Positions 24,401 through 36,382 of a stretch of 64,000 nt of DNA are shown here, in pieces (position 1 is the stretch's first letter; every line of letters starts with the position of its first letter). The notes under the pieces are model-generated. The model was not told the DNA's origin, did not search any database, and was given only the letters and a program-made list of their open reading frames with translations. Made by a program: the position numbers and the translations under genes. Source of the stretch: Stachybotrys elegans (taxonomy: Eukaryota; Ascomycota; Sordariomycetes; Hypocreales; Stachybotryaceae); the NCBI GenBank assembly GCA_020746835.1, contig JAGPNK010000008.1, positions 124,001 through 188,000 of the forward strand, written 5' to 3'.

Positions 24401-25146
24401 GAGAATCAATGACGTCCGGTGTGCATTTACCGCACTCCCGTTTCCCGGGCTCGGCACCGGGTGCCTACCAGTCCAAAGGGAAAGGGGCAACATGACCTCA
24501 ATCATCGGCTCGCTACCTCTAGCACCGATCTAATCTATGCACTGGCTCTACCTCTTATGGGAAGAACAGAGTTTGCATCAGGATGAAGCTCGCCGGAACT
24601 TGGCCGCGGCAACAATCGCCACTTCCTCCCTGCGACCCGGTTGATAAGGTCAAGGCTTGCATGCTGATATTCAGGGCTGAAGCCCGCTAGCCGAAGCCAA
24701 AGTTATCATGGCGGTTCACCTTTGGCGCCACCTCAAGCTCATGTCTTCTGGACTGCCACTCTGGGTAGGTTTGTCTTCTCACGTTAGGCTTGGTGTCTCT
24801 GGAATGGGAATGACCTAGTGGCAGGTCCCCTATTTTGAGGGGTAATTTAGTGTTATGTGATTATGAGAAGAGCAAATCAATCTTCGTGATATCCTAAAAA
24901 GCCAATCCACCAAAACTCCATTTCGTAGCCCAACACCCCTCCCAGTCGTGATATGCCAGCCGTCCAAGCCCACACTGGCCTCCTTCAGGCCAGAGGTATA
25001 TCATCCAGCTGCCGCATCCCATTCAAACAGACATCATATACACCGTTCCTCCTAATAGTCCCCAACGACGAACCCGGCGTGGGGATGGAAACTCATGTTA
25101 CAGACAGCCAAGGGCGAACCCCAGATAGGAAGAGAATGGAGCAAGA
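21429..25146. other. Gene-poor region, 3.7 kb
   Basis: No coding region supported on either strand. A 7-base tandem array, several A-runs (24300-24390) and short open frames are present. The longest minus-strand frame (22553-23437) crosses the tandem repeat and lacks an ATG at its left limit. The two flanking genes converge on this region. Confidence 0.5.
23071..23135 (+). repeat. 7-base tandem array (TGACGAG)n with TGACAAG variants
   Basis: Five perfect TGACGAG copies (23078-23112) are flanked by TGACAAG copies. The last two are spaced by one extra A, giving an 8-base period. A minisatellite-like array in non-coding DNA. Confidence 0.92.
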
Positions 25147-26452
25147 TTAGAGCCTCATCGAATCGTCCTCGTAGCCCGAGTAGATCATTGGGTCTCCCAT
25201 GCCCATCATGACGCCTGCATTGCTTGACGATAAAACATGCGGCTTGATGGTACCAAAGTCGGATTCCATGAGCCCTTGACTTAGCATATCCATGCTTTGC
25301 AAAGCGCCCGCCTGCTGCATGAAATGCATGGCCAGCTCCCCGCCATCGCCCTGAGGGCCGGCCGGCGCTGACCATGGCGAGAAGCTAGGCACAGGAGGCG
25401 ACAGCGACGGGAACATCATGCTCGTATCCATGTCTCCCGGGCCTCCAGTTCCTGGACCGCCGAAATCGAAGTCGGTGCTCGTCGTCGTAAAGCTCTGCGG
25501 CGATAGGGTTACCACGTTGGAGCCACCAAATGCCGCCTTGCGGTAATCCTGCTCCAGGTCCGAGTGGTCGAGTTCCGATGAGGAGTCCCGGTCGTTTCTT
25601 TGGTAGGCGAGTGAGTCCGAGTCCATGAGGTCTCGTTTGGAAGAGGACGAGCTGGATGATGTCATCATCATCATGGACGAGGATTCGACATTGGTACCCG
25701 TCTCCTTCTGCTGCTCCTCGAGCTGGCGTGCCAGCTCAGCCATGCCCGCCTCATCTTCGGGGAATACAGAGTGCACCGGTAGGTCGATATCGCTGTTGGG
25801 TCGGATACAGCCGAGCTTCTGCGCAATATTGTGTATAACAGGCTGGCCGCGGTCGTTGAGTTCGGGCTCGCCTAGCTCCCATGGCTGCTGATTCCGCACC
25901 ATCGAGTAGAGCTTATGTACCGTGGCGATAAGGGCGAACTGTGTGTTTTCCAGAACCTCGGCATATCTGATTGATTGGGTCAGCTTTCTTTGTTCTAGTC
26001 GGGTTGGTTGGTGGGTTGAACGAACCCCCGAGGCAGCTGCTTGTACTCCATCTTCTTGCGGACACCGGCAGTGCAAACAAGCCCGTCGTCCTTGCACCTC
26101 TTGCACGGGAACTCTCCGTCGCACTATCGCCACGTGTTAGTCATGCATGCATTGCGCCTAGCCATGCACGCCGGCTTACCTTTGTCTTCTTCATGCGGCA
26201 GCGCTCACATGCTTTCCATACTCGCTTGTGGCGTCCGTCGACACCGCCGTGGGAAAGCTGGTTGCTGCCGTGGTGGTGGTCATGACTGTGCGCGGCAGCG
26301 GCAGTTGGGGTAGCACGCTTGGATATGCGATGTGCTGGCTTGCCCATCTTGGTGTTGACGGACAGGGACGAGGACGAGGAGGCCGAGGCCTTCCTGGAGG
26401 CAGCTGATTTGGCCTCCTCCGCAGGCGGCGAAGGGAGACTTTGTAGGCCCAT
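25147..26452 (-). CDS. Zn2Cys6 binuclear-cluster transcription factor
   Basis: Exons 26452-26180, 26123-26026 and 25966-25147 give 396 residues. The DNA-binding cluster is split by the first intron: WKACERCRMKKTK plus CDGEFPCKRCKDDGLVC. The six cysteines at 82, 85, 92, 98, 101 and 108 have CX2CX6CX5CX2CX6C spacing. It is preceded by a Ser/His-rich, basic region. After the finger a conserved stretch follows (MEYKQLPRGYAEVLENTQFALIATVHKLYSMVRNQQPW, IHNIAQKLGCIRP). The remainder is a low-complexity acidic/Ser/Met/Gly-rich tail typical of activation regions. It lacks the large fungal transcription-factor middle homology domain, so it is a short regulator. Target genes cannot be told from the sequence. 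Its 5' side opens on 7.5 kb without a recognised gene, which may include a long leader. Confidence 0.93.
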
Positions 26453-29400
26453 GGTGAATCAATTGAGCTTTATCCAGAAGCCTAGGCGGATCTGGCGAGT
26501 GTGTATGTGCAAAAGTTGCCGTAGGTATCCAGGCAATAGAGCAGACGGCACGCGGGTGGCAGTTCTTGCATATACGTATGGGTATAGACGTGTATGTGTG
26601 CGTGAATGGGTACGTATATGTATGTATGTATGTGTGTGTATGACAGCACCGTGAGTCAAGTACGCAGTCACAAAACAATGGACTGGTAGGGGATATGAGC
26701 AGAGGGGGTGTAAACGAGGAAGAGGAGAGTAGGAAGAGGAGAAGAGGTTCCAGAGGAAGTTCAGGCGACAGGCGAGGGTGTGGCAGGGCCTTTCTATATA
26801 ATGGGGAGGATCTGGACAGGTGAGGTGTATGTAAGAAGATAAGATGGAGAAGGCAGGGCAGGTATATGGATAGGACGGCAGACGGGAAGTCGGCGTGCCA
26901 AATCAGGGATGACGAGCTTCGGCGAAGAACCGGGGGCGGCTGGGGTGTAGAGCTCTCCGAGGCGGTGGATTATTATATGTAAGGTGACGAACGGACTTTG
27001 GTTGCTGATGCAGCTGGTCTGATTCTGATGGATGGTGACTAGGCCCAGGCTCTCGGCTCTGGGCTCTGTACACAATACCTGGCAGGCTGCTGGAGTAGGG
27101 CAAGGTTAGTACTAGGTAGGATAACCGTAAGGCAGAGAAGAGAGAAGGAGAAAGAGAGAGATGAATAACGTAGTCGTATGGGCATGGCTGAGAGTACCTT
27201 GGGAGCATCTGGCATGTGCCGCCACAGCGTGGGAACGGCAGGTAGCAGCGTGCTGTACTGTGTACCGTAGCGTCGAGAAGTCGTCACTTACTGTGGGCGT
27301 GGCATTAACGGGTCGGTGTCTCCATTATGTCCGAGGCGCGCGCGGGCGCGGGCGTGGCAGAAGCTGAAAGGGTCATGGTCGAGTGCATGGCCATGGATCA
27401 TCATGGGTGGATGGATGGATGGATGGGATGGGAACAGACCCAAGGTTCCCCACTGCGTATGGCGCACACACCCATTCCCACCCGCACCCCCAACCCCCAA
27501 CGTACCCCCCTTGCTGGAAGCGGAAGGGCGTTTTGACATGTCGTCGGGGTGGTGGGTGAGAGACGGGGTCCGGATTTGCGGGTTGTAGGCAACTCCAGTG
27601 CCGGCAACCGCTGTGGCCCGTCGAAGATGGTGCCTGATCGCCATTGCAATGGGATGCTGTATATGCGAGGGGATTGTTTTGTTTTTGTAAGGGAGCACAA
27701 GGTCCGGCGTCGTTGTGCGCCGTCGTGAAAAACAACCATGACCATTGCAGCGACTGCCTCAATGCTGTAATGATGATGAGGAGAATGTATGTTACATGAT
27801 AGGTACATGATGATATGATACTTGACATGATGAATAGGTACGTGACTGAAGAGCAGAACAGTCGACAAGCAGGTGGAACCGGGGGGCCACGCTACTGCCA
27901 GTAGCAGGTGTGCGGGCGGCAGGTGCTGGACGAAGGTACATGCCTGCCTTCGTACCTGTCTGCTGTACGCGCACCCCCCGCTTTCTGGCGTCTCCTGTTT
28001 TGTCAACAGGCAAGCTGCATTTACATGGATGGGCAATGAATGGATTCGCAGATGAGCAACTGATAAAAAGGAGAAGAGGTAAAACAACGAAAAGGTGAGT
28101 CTCGAAAAGGAACTGAAGCAGGGTAACAAAAGATTTTTTATTATTATTTAAAAAGTGGCCCTCTCGAGCTGACCTCGTTAGCTGCGAGGTAGCGCCCATT
28201 GAGGCCACAATGGAGGAGGCATTTCATCACCTCCACTCTTTCGCAACGGCATGCCGCCCCCATTCTTCGTGGACCAAGACAGAATAGAAGAAGCAAGAGG
28301 ATTGGAAGCCTTGTAAGGGGTGCCGAGAAAAAAAAAACACAATTCGAACCGCAAAGGAAACATTCAATAATGCCACCCAGCAATCACCTGGCATGGAGAT
28401 GCGACGGGCGGAGTTTTGCAGGGTTCTTGCCTCAGCAATGGAGGTAACAAAGATGAGTACCCCGAAAGTCCGCGCGACGCGCAGATACACCCGTTGAGAC
28501 GGCGGAGTTGGGGCTTATCCTCTCCATATGGCAATCGCATGGCATTGGCCTTTTGATCTGGTCGCCGCGACCGTTCTGCTGGCCATAGACAAGTAAAATG
28601 GCTGCCTCTCGGGAATGGGGCAAAAGACCCAAACAAAGCCGCCGAGCAAACCATATCAAATGCTAATACCTGTATACGGAGTACCTTGGCCATCAAGGTT
28701 GGCTGGATCGCTAACGTTGGGTGGGGGAGGGAAAGAGGCGAGAGGGGGAAGGAGAGGAGGGGAGGGAGCCCCTGTTACTAATGGTAGCTCTTTTGACTTT
28801 CAACGTTTCTAGCACCGAGGCACCAGCTGGAACAACAGCCCAGGCGGTTCTCGTCTCCCTCGGCGACCTGTCAATCCAATCGAGACCAAGAGGCTTGGGA
28901 GGCTTTCTCTGGACTTGCGCCAAGGGCCTCCCTTTTCTGCCCCTCGCCTCGCTTGCCTCGCATCCGGCTTCCAACCCGCGTTTCGTGGTTGGCCTACTAA
29001 ATCATGATAATATCGACTCTACTTGTTCCTGCCTGGCGGCAGCCAGCTCAGTCAGCTGGTACCCAAGCGACTGTTGGCCCAGCCTGCAGAAATTGGCAGT
29101 CAAGCACGCGGTTGGCGACTAATTGCCTGCTGCCAAGCGACATGGACCCCGAAATGTTATTTCCTCCATACCTACCTATCTAGACAAAACTAACAGCGTA
29201 TAAATCAGAGCATTTTCGACCTGGTATTTGGAATCATGGCGGTTTCATTTCCGTTGTCAGCCCATCCCCCCTGGATTGTTGGCTGCCGATTGCTAATCTC
29301 ACTCATGACCGCCTTAGCAATTCTAAGCAGCGTAGGAACGATCCCATCTTCCGCAATTGGCTCTCTCTCTATGCTGACGAATTGCAGCAGGCGGTCGTCT

Positions 29401-32400
29401 TCCGAAGCGTGGACAGCCTCCTATGTAATCATAGTAATCACTAACACCGACTCCAACCCAACTCGATCCTCCTTCGGGTTCCTGGTACTAGGTACCTACA
29501 GGAGGGGTAAGCCTCTGTTTGATGGTGACGACGGACGGCTGGCAAGGACCATCAGATAATAGGCCATCATGTGTATCGGCCACGATGTCCCTGGAAGATG
29601 CCCGAGCGATCGATCTGCCCAAAAGTTTGAAGCAAACGCCCGCAGGGTCGCCGGAATCATGATATCTTCAACGTTATGTGCGGAAACATGCCCGTCTGCC
29701 GTTCCTTGTGGCGTCGAGATAAAAAAAAGAACCACATGTTACCACGTCTAGGATATAGAAACACAGCGACGGTTCCTTGTGGCTGGCGACGATCGCCTCT
29801 CAATCTCACGCAACCCGCCATGGCGCGCACAGTAGCCTCCCAGGGGAGGGGATGAGTCTAACCAAAGGCTCCGCCATTGGGTGGTTGGTTGGCTGGATAA
29901 GTGCTGCCATCATCACCAACCTGCAGCCCGATGACCAGCTGCCAGCGGCCGAGTTGCGCCATGCTTATCCTTGTCCTCCTCCATCACCACCACCATCACC
30001 ATTACCCGTGGGGGGTGTTGTTCGATCCCTAGTATCCATACAGGAGGCAGGGTACTTTGAGACTTGGAGAAGCTCCCTCCCTCTTTGGGAAACTGTGCCA
30101 CTGTAAATAATGGCCCCCATCCTCCTTCTCACACCCCTGTTGGCACTTTAAAGAAAGCAAACTCTTGTTGCGCTCTCTTCACACTCTTGAGTACAGCCAA
30201 CTAATATCACGTCGCTAGCCCAGCCCTTATCGTGTTGCTTGAAGTGCTACCCAATCCTCGCAAGGCTTAGCCCCAAGCCTAGGCAAGACCCATTGGATGA
30301 ATGGATGAATGGGAGGGGTGAAGTGAAGCTCCCTTGTTTCTTCACCAACATCAACACCACCACCACCACCACCATCACAAAGCTCAGCCAAGGTACCTGC
30401 TGACTTGGCTGGGGCTCACGTTATGGCCGCACAAGGCCATGTGGAAGCCGCCTCTGGAAAATGCGGCACATAGCCCTGTCGTTGTCTCCCCTTGGCGGCG
30501 GACTGGGCTGGACTAGTTGACAACCACCACACAACCACGCGCTGTTGTATCTATCTCTCCGACTTACCACCTAGTCGGATAGCCTACCCGGATCGGACTA
30601 GGGATTCACGCTCTACCAGCCAATACCCGCATCATCAGCACGCATTGGCTCACGCACATGCAGTTGATGGGTCACCCTGATTCCGTGGCCTTGACGAGGG
30701 TGGCTGGGCTGGGCCTCTTTGTTGTCATCTACTCTTCCGTTTCCCGGCGAGCGACACCGTATTTCCTCTTGAGACTAAAACTAACCGACCAGTCAAAGCT
30801 GTGTGCCCAACCGCTCGCCGAGATACAATTACACCAAGCCCGCACCGCCTCCCATAAAATCACGTAGTGGAGGCTTTCGCATGCATAGCGCACGATACTG
30901 CTCAATGTGGATAACCCGTCTGGTATGTATGTCGTATGCGCGTATGGACATGCCGCCGCCGTCAGCAACAAGTCGGGCTCGTTATACATACTCTTATACG
31001 CAAGTCGTTATCCATCCCTTGCTTGCCACCCAGCCATTGACTGACGCAAAACCTAAGCGGCCTCCCCCTCCCACGATCTGCACGCAGTCTTCAACTTAGA
31101 CTTTACACCTTGCCCTTTGGCCCGGCAAGGGTCTGGACTGTTGGCCCTTCTGCTGACATGCTCCGCCGTTGCTCACACCCCTTGACATTGGCCTTGCTGC
31201 GTTGCCCACCCACCCACGCCCCGCCCCGGCGAGCTTTTCCCTCACCTGGCTGCCCTTGCCCTGGCTTCTCCTGCACCCCTAATTTTGTGTCCTCGGAGGA
31301 GGGGGCCGTAGCACTCCGCGGATCCCGGAGGCCGGGCCCGCATCAGTCATTGAAGCTTGGGCGTATGGAAATGTAGGGGCGCTTGTGGAGGGGCATACAC
31401 CGTCTCGGCCTGATGACAATTAACGCCCGAGTCCGATTGGTAACCTTCATCACCCGGACTCTAGCAAGCACCGAGGCCACTGAATGGTTGCCAAGCTCCC
31501 CCAGGGGCCTGTCTCCATTGCCTACACATCCAAGGCACTATTGAGAGGTTCTTCCTCGTCTCCCATTCTACGCATCATCAGCTGTGTTGATTCACATCGA
31601 GGAACCCAGCTTGGCGGAGAAATCCGACACCCATACACCTGCTGCGGCGTGGCTTCGCATCTTACGCATCCAGGTAATAACTTAAGCCCATGACACATGG
31701 CCGCGTTGTTTCCAATGGGACATACCGCAACACACCCCCCTGGGGCAGACATACTGTACAGCCTTGATTTTGACCCTGGTCTCGCCGACCGGGAACCCAT
31801 CATGAGCGCTTTATGATCCGAGTAGCGTCGGCGACACACATGGCAGGACGATGGAGAAAGAAGCAAGAGAGACAAAAAAAAAAAGGCTCTGGGCCCACCG
31901 CTGCCGCCATCTAGGGTCCTCGAAATGACACTGCATTGATCTGCTCCATGCGGGTACCGTTTTGGCTGGTGGAGGAAGGACGACACGGCATGGAGCAGAT
32001 AATAGATCCCGATTACAAAGACGGCAATTGCCTCAAACAAGCCATGGGGCCCCCGATTTCTAAACGCATTCGTCAGATTACCAATCCCGGCCGATGGCGG
32101 AGCCGTAATGGCAGAAGCCATCAACCAAGTCTCCTCCTCAAAGGAGCATCGTGCCTTTTGTCCGAGTTTCGTCCGCCACCATGCCTGAGATTGCTTTGGA
32201 CAAGCCCCGAGCAGAGTTGGATCACCAGCTGCTTCCCCATCTCAGTCGGCTCTTGTTGCATTTGCCTACGCCCTCTATATTACCCGGGAGGCCTGCAAAA
32301 TGGCATGGGGCCTCTTCACGGTTTAGCACAGTTTAGCACAAGGTGAGTCACGACGAACTGAGCACAGATCTGCATCTACCCCGGGCAGGTAAGGCGGGAA

Positions 32401-33930
32401 AGAAGAAACGAGAGAGAAAAAAAAAAGCTTGGGCGCCCGTCCTGAATTCCGAACCACCGTGCTGGATCAGATACCTCGGCAAGACACTGATTCATGGCGG
32501 CGGAATTGCTTACCGTAATCTCCACATGACCTGATTGCCTTGCTTTACGTCATGCCATTCTTGTTTCCGCCTACGGGATTGCCATACTGGAATCATGGAT
32601 CCCGTCGCGTTGTGGACTTCTCTCGCCTTCTTTCGATGCCAATGCCGCCCTTCTAGAACGCCACACGCCCCAGGGGCAGGCTGGGTTATTGCATGGGGCC
32701 TCAGGAGGGTTTGGTGGAGAGATCCGCAAATGTCTGCTCTGGCTGGTCCATCTGCCTGACGAGAACATTACATACATCTCTGTCTATTCATCCCTCCCTG
32801 GATGCGGGATTCGGCAATTGGTGGTCGTCCAATTGTCCCATCGACGCCAGTTCATGACTCTCCACGTCTTCAAGACATCCGGGGACGAACGCACGCTGCA
32901 TCACCTCGTCCATCTTGGATTGTCTCTGACGATTGACCGCCGCCGAGGACCAAGACAATAACGGAGCTTCACACCCCGATCGGATGCCGAATAGCGCCGA
33001 TGGCCGTTCACCCCTCGGCCCGCCCTCAGCCGCCCTCAGCCCTGCCGTTTTCCGTGCTTTCGGCATCATCCACTTGACAAGGCCTTGCTTTCAAGTCCTG
33101 GATTGTTGTTGCCGAGGTCTCGTATGCATACTGGAGGTGGAAATGCAGTATGACCTCACCAACGACCATCTTGTCCATCACATTGCCGGGCCGCGCAGAC
33201 GATGCCCATGGCTCCAGCTGACGATTCAGTCAAACTGACTCTCTTCTGACTCATCTCTCCATCCATCGCTGCCATCTGTTAATTCTTACACCCTTGTTAT
33301 TAGTGTATGCTTAGACTGGCCTTCACATTCAACTTCAAGTTCCTATGCCCAAGCCCATCAGTTCAGTCCGTCTTATTTCCTTTCATCGCGTATCTGCTGG
33401 CCCACACCTAGCTCCACGCCTATCAAGCCCTCACTCATCTCGGCCGAGCCCACTGCTGTCCTTCGTGGACTGTCGGCATGTGATGTCGACTTCACCGCGT
33501 CATAGCTCCTAGGTAAATTGGGGAAAGAATATGGGACGTCGTTTGAAAGTGGTGTCATCTCATTATCATGCCATGAAACTAAACTTCACATATCTCACCA
33601 AACTTCCCTGAGACAGATCACAGAGTCTAGCTCAAGGTATATGCCTCCAAGTTTGTCTTCAATCATCCACCACTTGTGGCATACTCTCCCTCTTAATGCT
33701 GTTGAACTGTTGTGGAACAGTTCGTCATGCAATCAGGTGGACATCCGAACCCTGGCAGTACCATAACGCCAAAACTCCATCTTGAACCATCAATTTGTCG
33801 CTTTCCTCACGGTATGTAACAGAACCGCGGCACCAGGATATTCTTATACATCTCGGTCGGCACATTTGGCCAACGGACATTCGGCGAGCAGGCCCCCATG
33901 GGCTTGTCGCAAGGAGATTCATTGTCGCCT
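26453..33930. other. 7.5 kb stretch with no recognisable gene
   Basis: The largest gap in the window. Every open frame is short, pyrimidine- or repeat-biased, or starts without ATG. Simple repeats (TATG near 26615-26642, GGAT near 27409-27428, CAC near 30355-30375) are scattered. It contains the promoter, and possibly a long 5' leader, of the Zn2Cys6 gene at the left, and the 3' side of the LanC-like gene at the right. A non-coding transcript or a multi-exon gene with tiny exons cannot be excluded. Confidence 0.45.
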
Positions 33931-35145
33931 TCAAATGTCGTTGAACATAATCATTGGCGGGGTCTCTTGATCATAGACCATCCAGGTCCATGCCGCGCTG
34001 GAGAGATAATTCATCAGGACAGAGGAGTCTCTGTTGTATGCGGCCGGAGCAAAGAGCTTGGGGTCATGGTTCTTGACCTTGCTGACCGCCTCCGGCGAGG
34101 CCAAGGCCAAGAAGTGCTCTCGATTTTGCCCTCGAGGTAACGATCTGGTACATGTCAGCATTCATTCAACGGTCGAATATCCCGCCACATACAAGGCGTT
34201 GCCGAATATCCCATGGCATAAGCTTGGCTCTTTCGTGAGCAGACCATGCCTCCACACCAAGTCTTGCGCCCTCTCGATAGCCTCATCCATCTCACGCTGC
34301 AGCCCGGGGAAGTAAGGTCGGAGCGACTGGAGCGAAAAGATGAAGCCCGGAGCGCCATGGCACCACTGCACCAGAGTTGCCTGCTTGCCATGCCACAAAG
34401 CCTTAGCGCTTGATGGCCAATTGCCATCGTCCTGCTGCAAATCCAGCAGGCTCTCGACTCTCTCGGCGAGCTGCGGCGCCAGGGACGGCACCGATAGGAC
34501 GACCTGGGTAATGATACCAATGTCCCCATGACACGCGCCGAAATATCTCTTGCCGTGCCATTCCCAATTACCAAGGCCATCGTCATCCGAGCGAATGATC
34601 ATGTCTGCAATGCGCTCCAGTGGCGATTCGAGAAATGCATGGCTGTTTGGAACCCAGTGCTTGACTAGACGCAGGAGATAAAGCATGCCGGACCTCCCAT
34701 AGGCAATTTCTGATGGGTACGGGTCGCCTTCTTGCGGAGGATAGGGGCCCAGCAGAGCAGGGACACTGGACATGAACTTGATGACATCGCTCATCTGTCC
34801 AGTCATGCAAGCGCGAAGAGCCTCATAGCTCAGTTTCTCGCTGGCCAACCCACAGTTGCCCTTCTCCAGGACCAGATCGCCACGGTCGCCGGCCATGTAT
34901 TGCTTGGCCCAAGACCGCGCATCATGGCCAAAAATACGAAGGTCGGGATGTTGTTCCGACACCTGGAGAAAGAGATATGCGAGACCTGTGTATCCGGTGA
35001 AGAGGCCACCAAGCTCATGCTTTGTGTATGACTTGCGAGGAGGCGTGCGTTTCAGCACCTGCTCCAGTGAGGACAGGAGAAGCCCCGATGGCTCAGAGGG
35101 AACAGCTTGAGCGCCAAAGTTGTTGGAGATGTATCTCTTCTCCAT
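33931..35145 (-). CDS. LanC-like (LANCL) zinc protein
   Basis: Two exons, 35145-34193 and 34144-33931, give 388 residues from the ATG beginning MEKRYISNN. An upstream in-frame codon would add a hydrophobic leader, which I think is 5' UTR. Lanthionine-cyclase-fold motifs are clear: LGGLFTGYTGLAYLF (about 45-59), FGACHGDIGI (His206), QWCHGAPGF (Cys262) and LCHGIFGNAL (Cys310-His311). The Cys, Cys and His of the last two correspond to the zinc ligands of bacterial LanC and of human LANCL proteins. The single intron splits the last motif, and splicing is essential: reading through stops after ten codons. Eukaryotic LANCL proteins add glutathione to dehydro-amino acids or bind glutathione. The role here is inference. 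No lantibiotic precursor or dehydratase gene lies nearby, so it is not part of a peptide cluster. Confidence 0.92.
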
Positions 35146-36382
35146 CGTGCTGCAAGAAAAAAAGAACGAAGCAGGAAAGGCTGAGCTGAAAATGAAGGTT
35201 ATCCGTATAAGTGCAAGAAGGAACAAGAGTAAAAGAAACTAAGAGAACGTGAGGATCCTGATGACTTTATGAGCCTTTGGGGAGAATCCTGAGGTTGTCG
35301 ATCGTGTCTTATGCTGGTAGACGGGAAAGCACATCGAAATCAAACGTATGCAACCCGAAACAAGGGGATGGATGGCAGTGACACCCAGCTATGACGCAAA
35401 TACCGGAAAGTTGACTGCTGATCAGCTTGCACGGCTTGGCGAGTGAAACAGGAGGAGATAAGACGGTTGGGTCAGGAGATGCACAACCCCGGGATGGTAA
35501 AACTGGACGCGGGTTGCGCTCGCGGTGCTAGGTAAGAGCGGTTCGTCGAGCTAATCAAAGGCTTGCGGGATGATGCAGCGGAAGCGATCGTCGAGTTGTC
35601 GAAGCGATGCTGGAGGAGATGATGGTCACGTTGGTCGCGTCAGTGCTTGTGCTAGTGCTGGCTTTGTTGCCAATTCGATCGAGCGCTTATGCGGGGAGAT
35701 CGAGACGCGGGCAAATCTTATAGACAGAGGCTCTCTGAATGCGGCGCACGAGGTCATCATGATCTCGATGAATCCCCAGTGATGTGCGGCCTTGACGTCC
35801 TTGGTCCCCATCGTTGGATGGATAATCGGACAAGTTGGTCCAGATCCCACACACACGGTACATACATTTCGATGTCCCTGCAGGCAGCCCTGCATGTAGC
35901 TGCTTCCCCCGTGATTACTCGTCACCTGCCTACAGAATAGGCAATAAGGGTGGGCAGCTACCATGGTGAAGGTGCGCGCCCTGGGCAGGCGCCAGCCACA
36001 GCACGCTGAACAATTGGATATGGGCGGTAGGCAGCCGGAGCAAATGCCCCAAGACCACTGGGCAATGTCTCACCCCCCACTGATCAGCCCCAAGCCCCGC
36101 TCAACAGCCACACACAGCGCCCCAGGTATGTATGACGACATTGATGTTGAATCGAACTCATGCTGCCAATCCAACCATGGTAAACCTGTCGTAATGCTGA
36201 TGTAGCGAGTGCTGAATCGCGTCGCTGTCACAACTCGAAACCTCGCCCTCACCTTAAGGCTGCATCTTCAACTAGACCTGCGCACCTTCCTAACCTTGAC
36301 AACCCAGACTCGCCCTCACCAAACCCTCCCTATACTTTGAGCCTTACCTCTTTGCCATCAGCAGCATTAATCGAACCTCGAA
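35146..36382. other. Divergent intergenic region between LanC-like and EI24-like genes
   Basis: About 1.2 kb holding two divergent promoters. No supported coding region. Confidence 0.5.

Noticed and set aside
27401..28129. 242-codon frame upstream of the Zn2Cys6 gene, minus strand
   Set aside because: No ATG at its start, low-complexity His/Pro/Ser composition and microsatellite content. It may be part of a long 5' leader.
31522..32124. 200-codon frame with one hydrophobic segment, minus strand
   Set aside because: One hydrophobic stretch by chance. The rest contains homopolymer-coded runs and no conserved motif.
33931..35145. Idea that the LanC-like gene marks a fungal lantibiotic cluster
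   Set aside because: No dehydratase, protease, transporter or short Cys/Ser/Thr-rich precursor gene was found nearby. The neighbours are a membrane protein and non-coding DNA.
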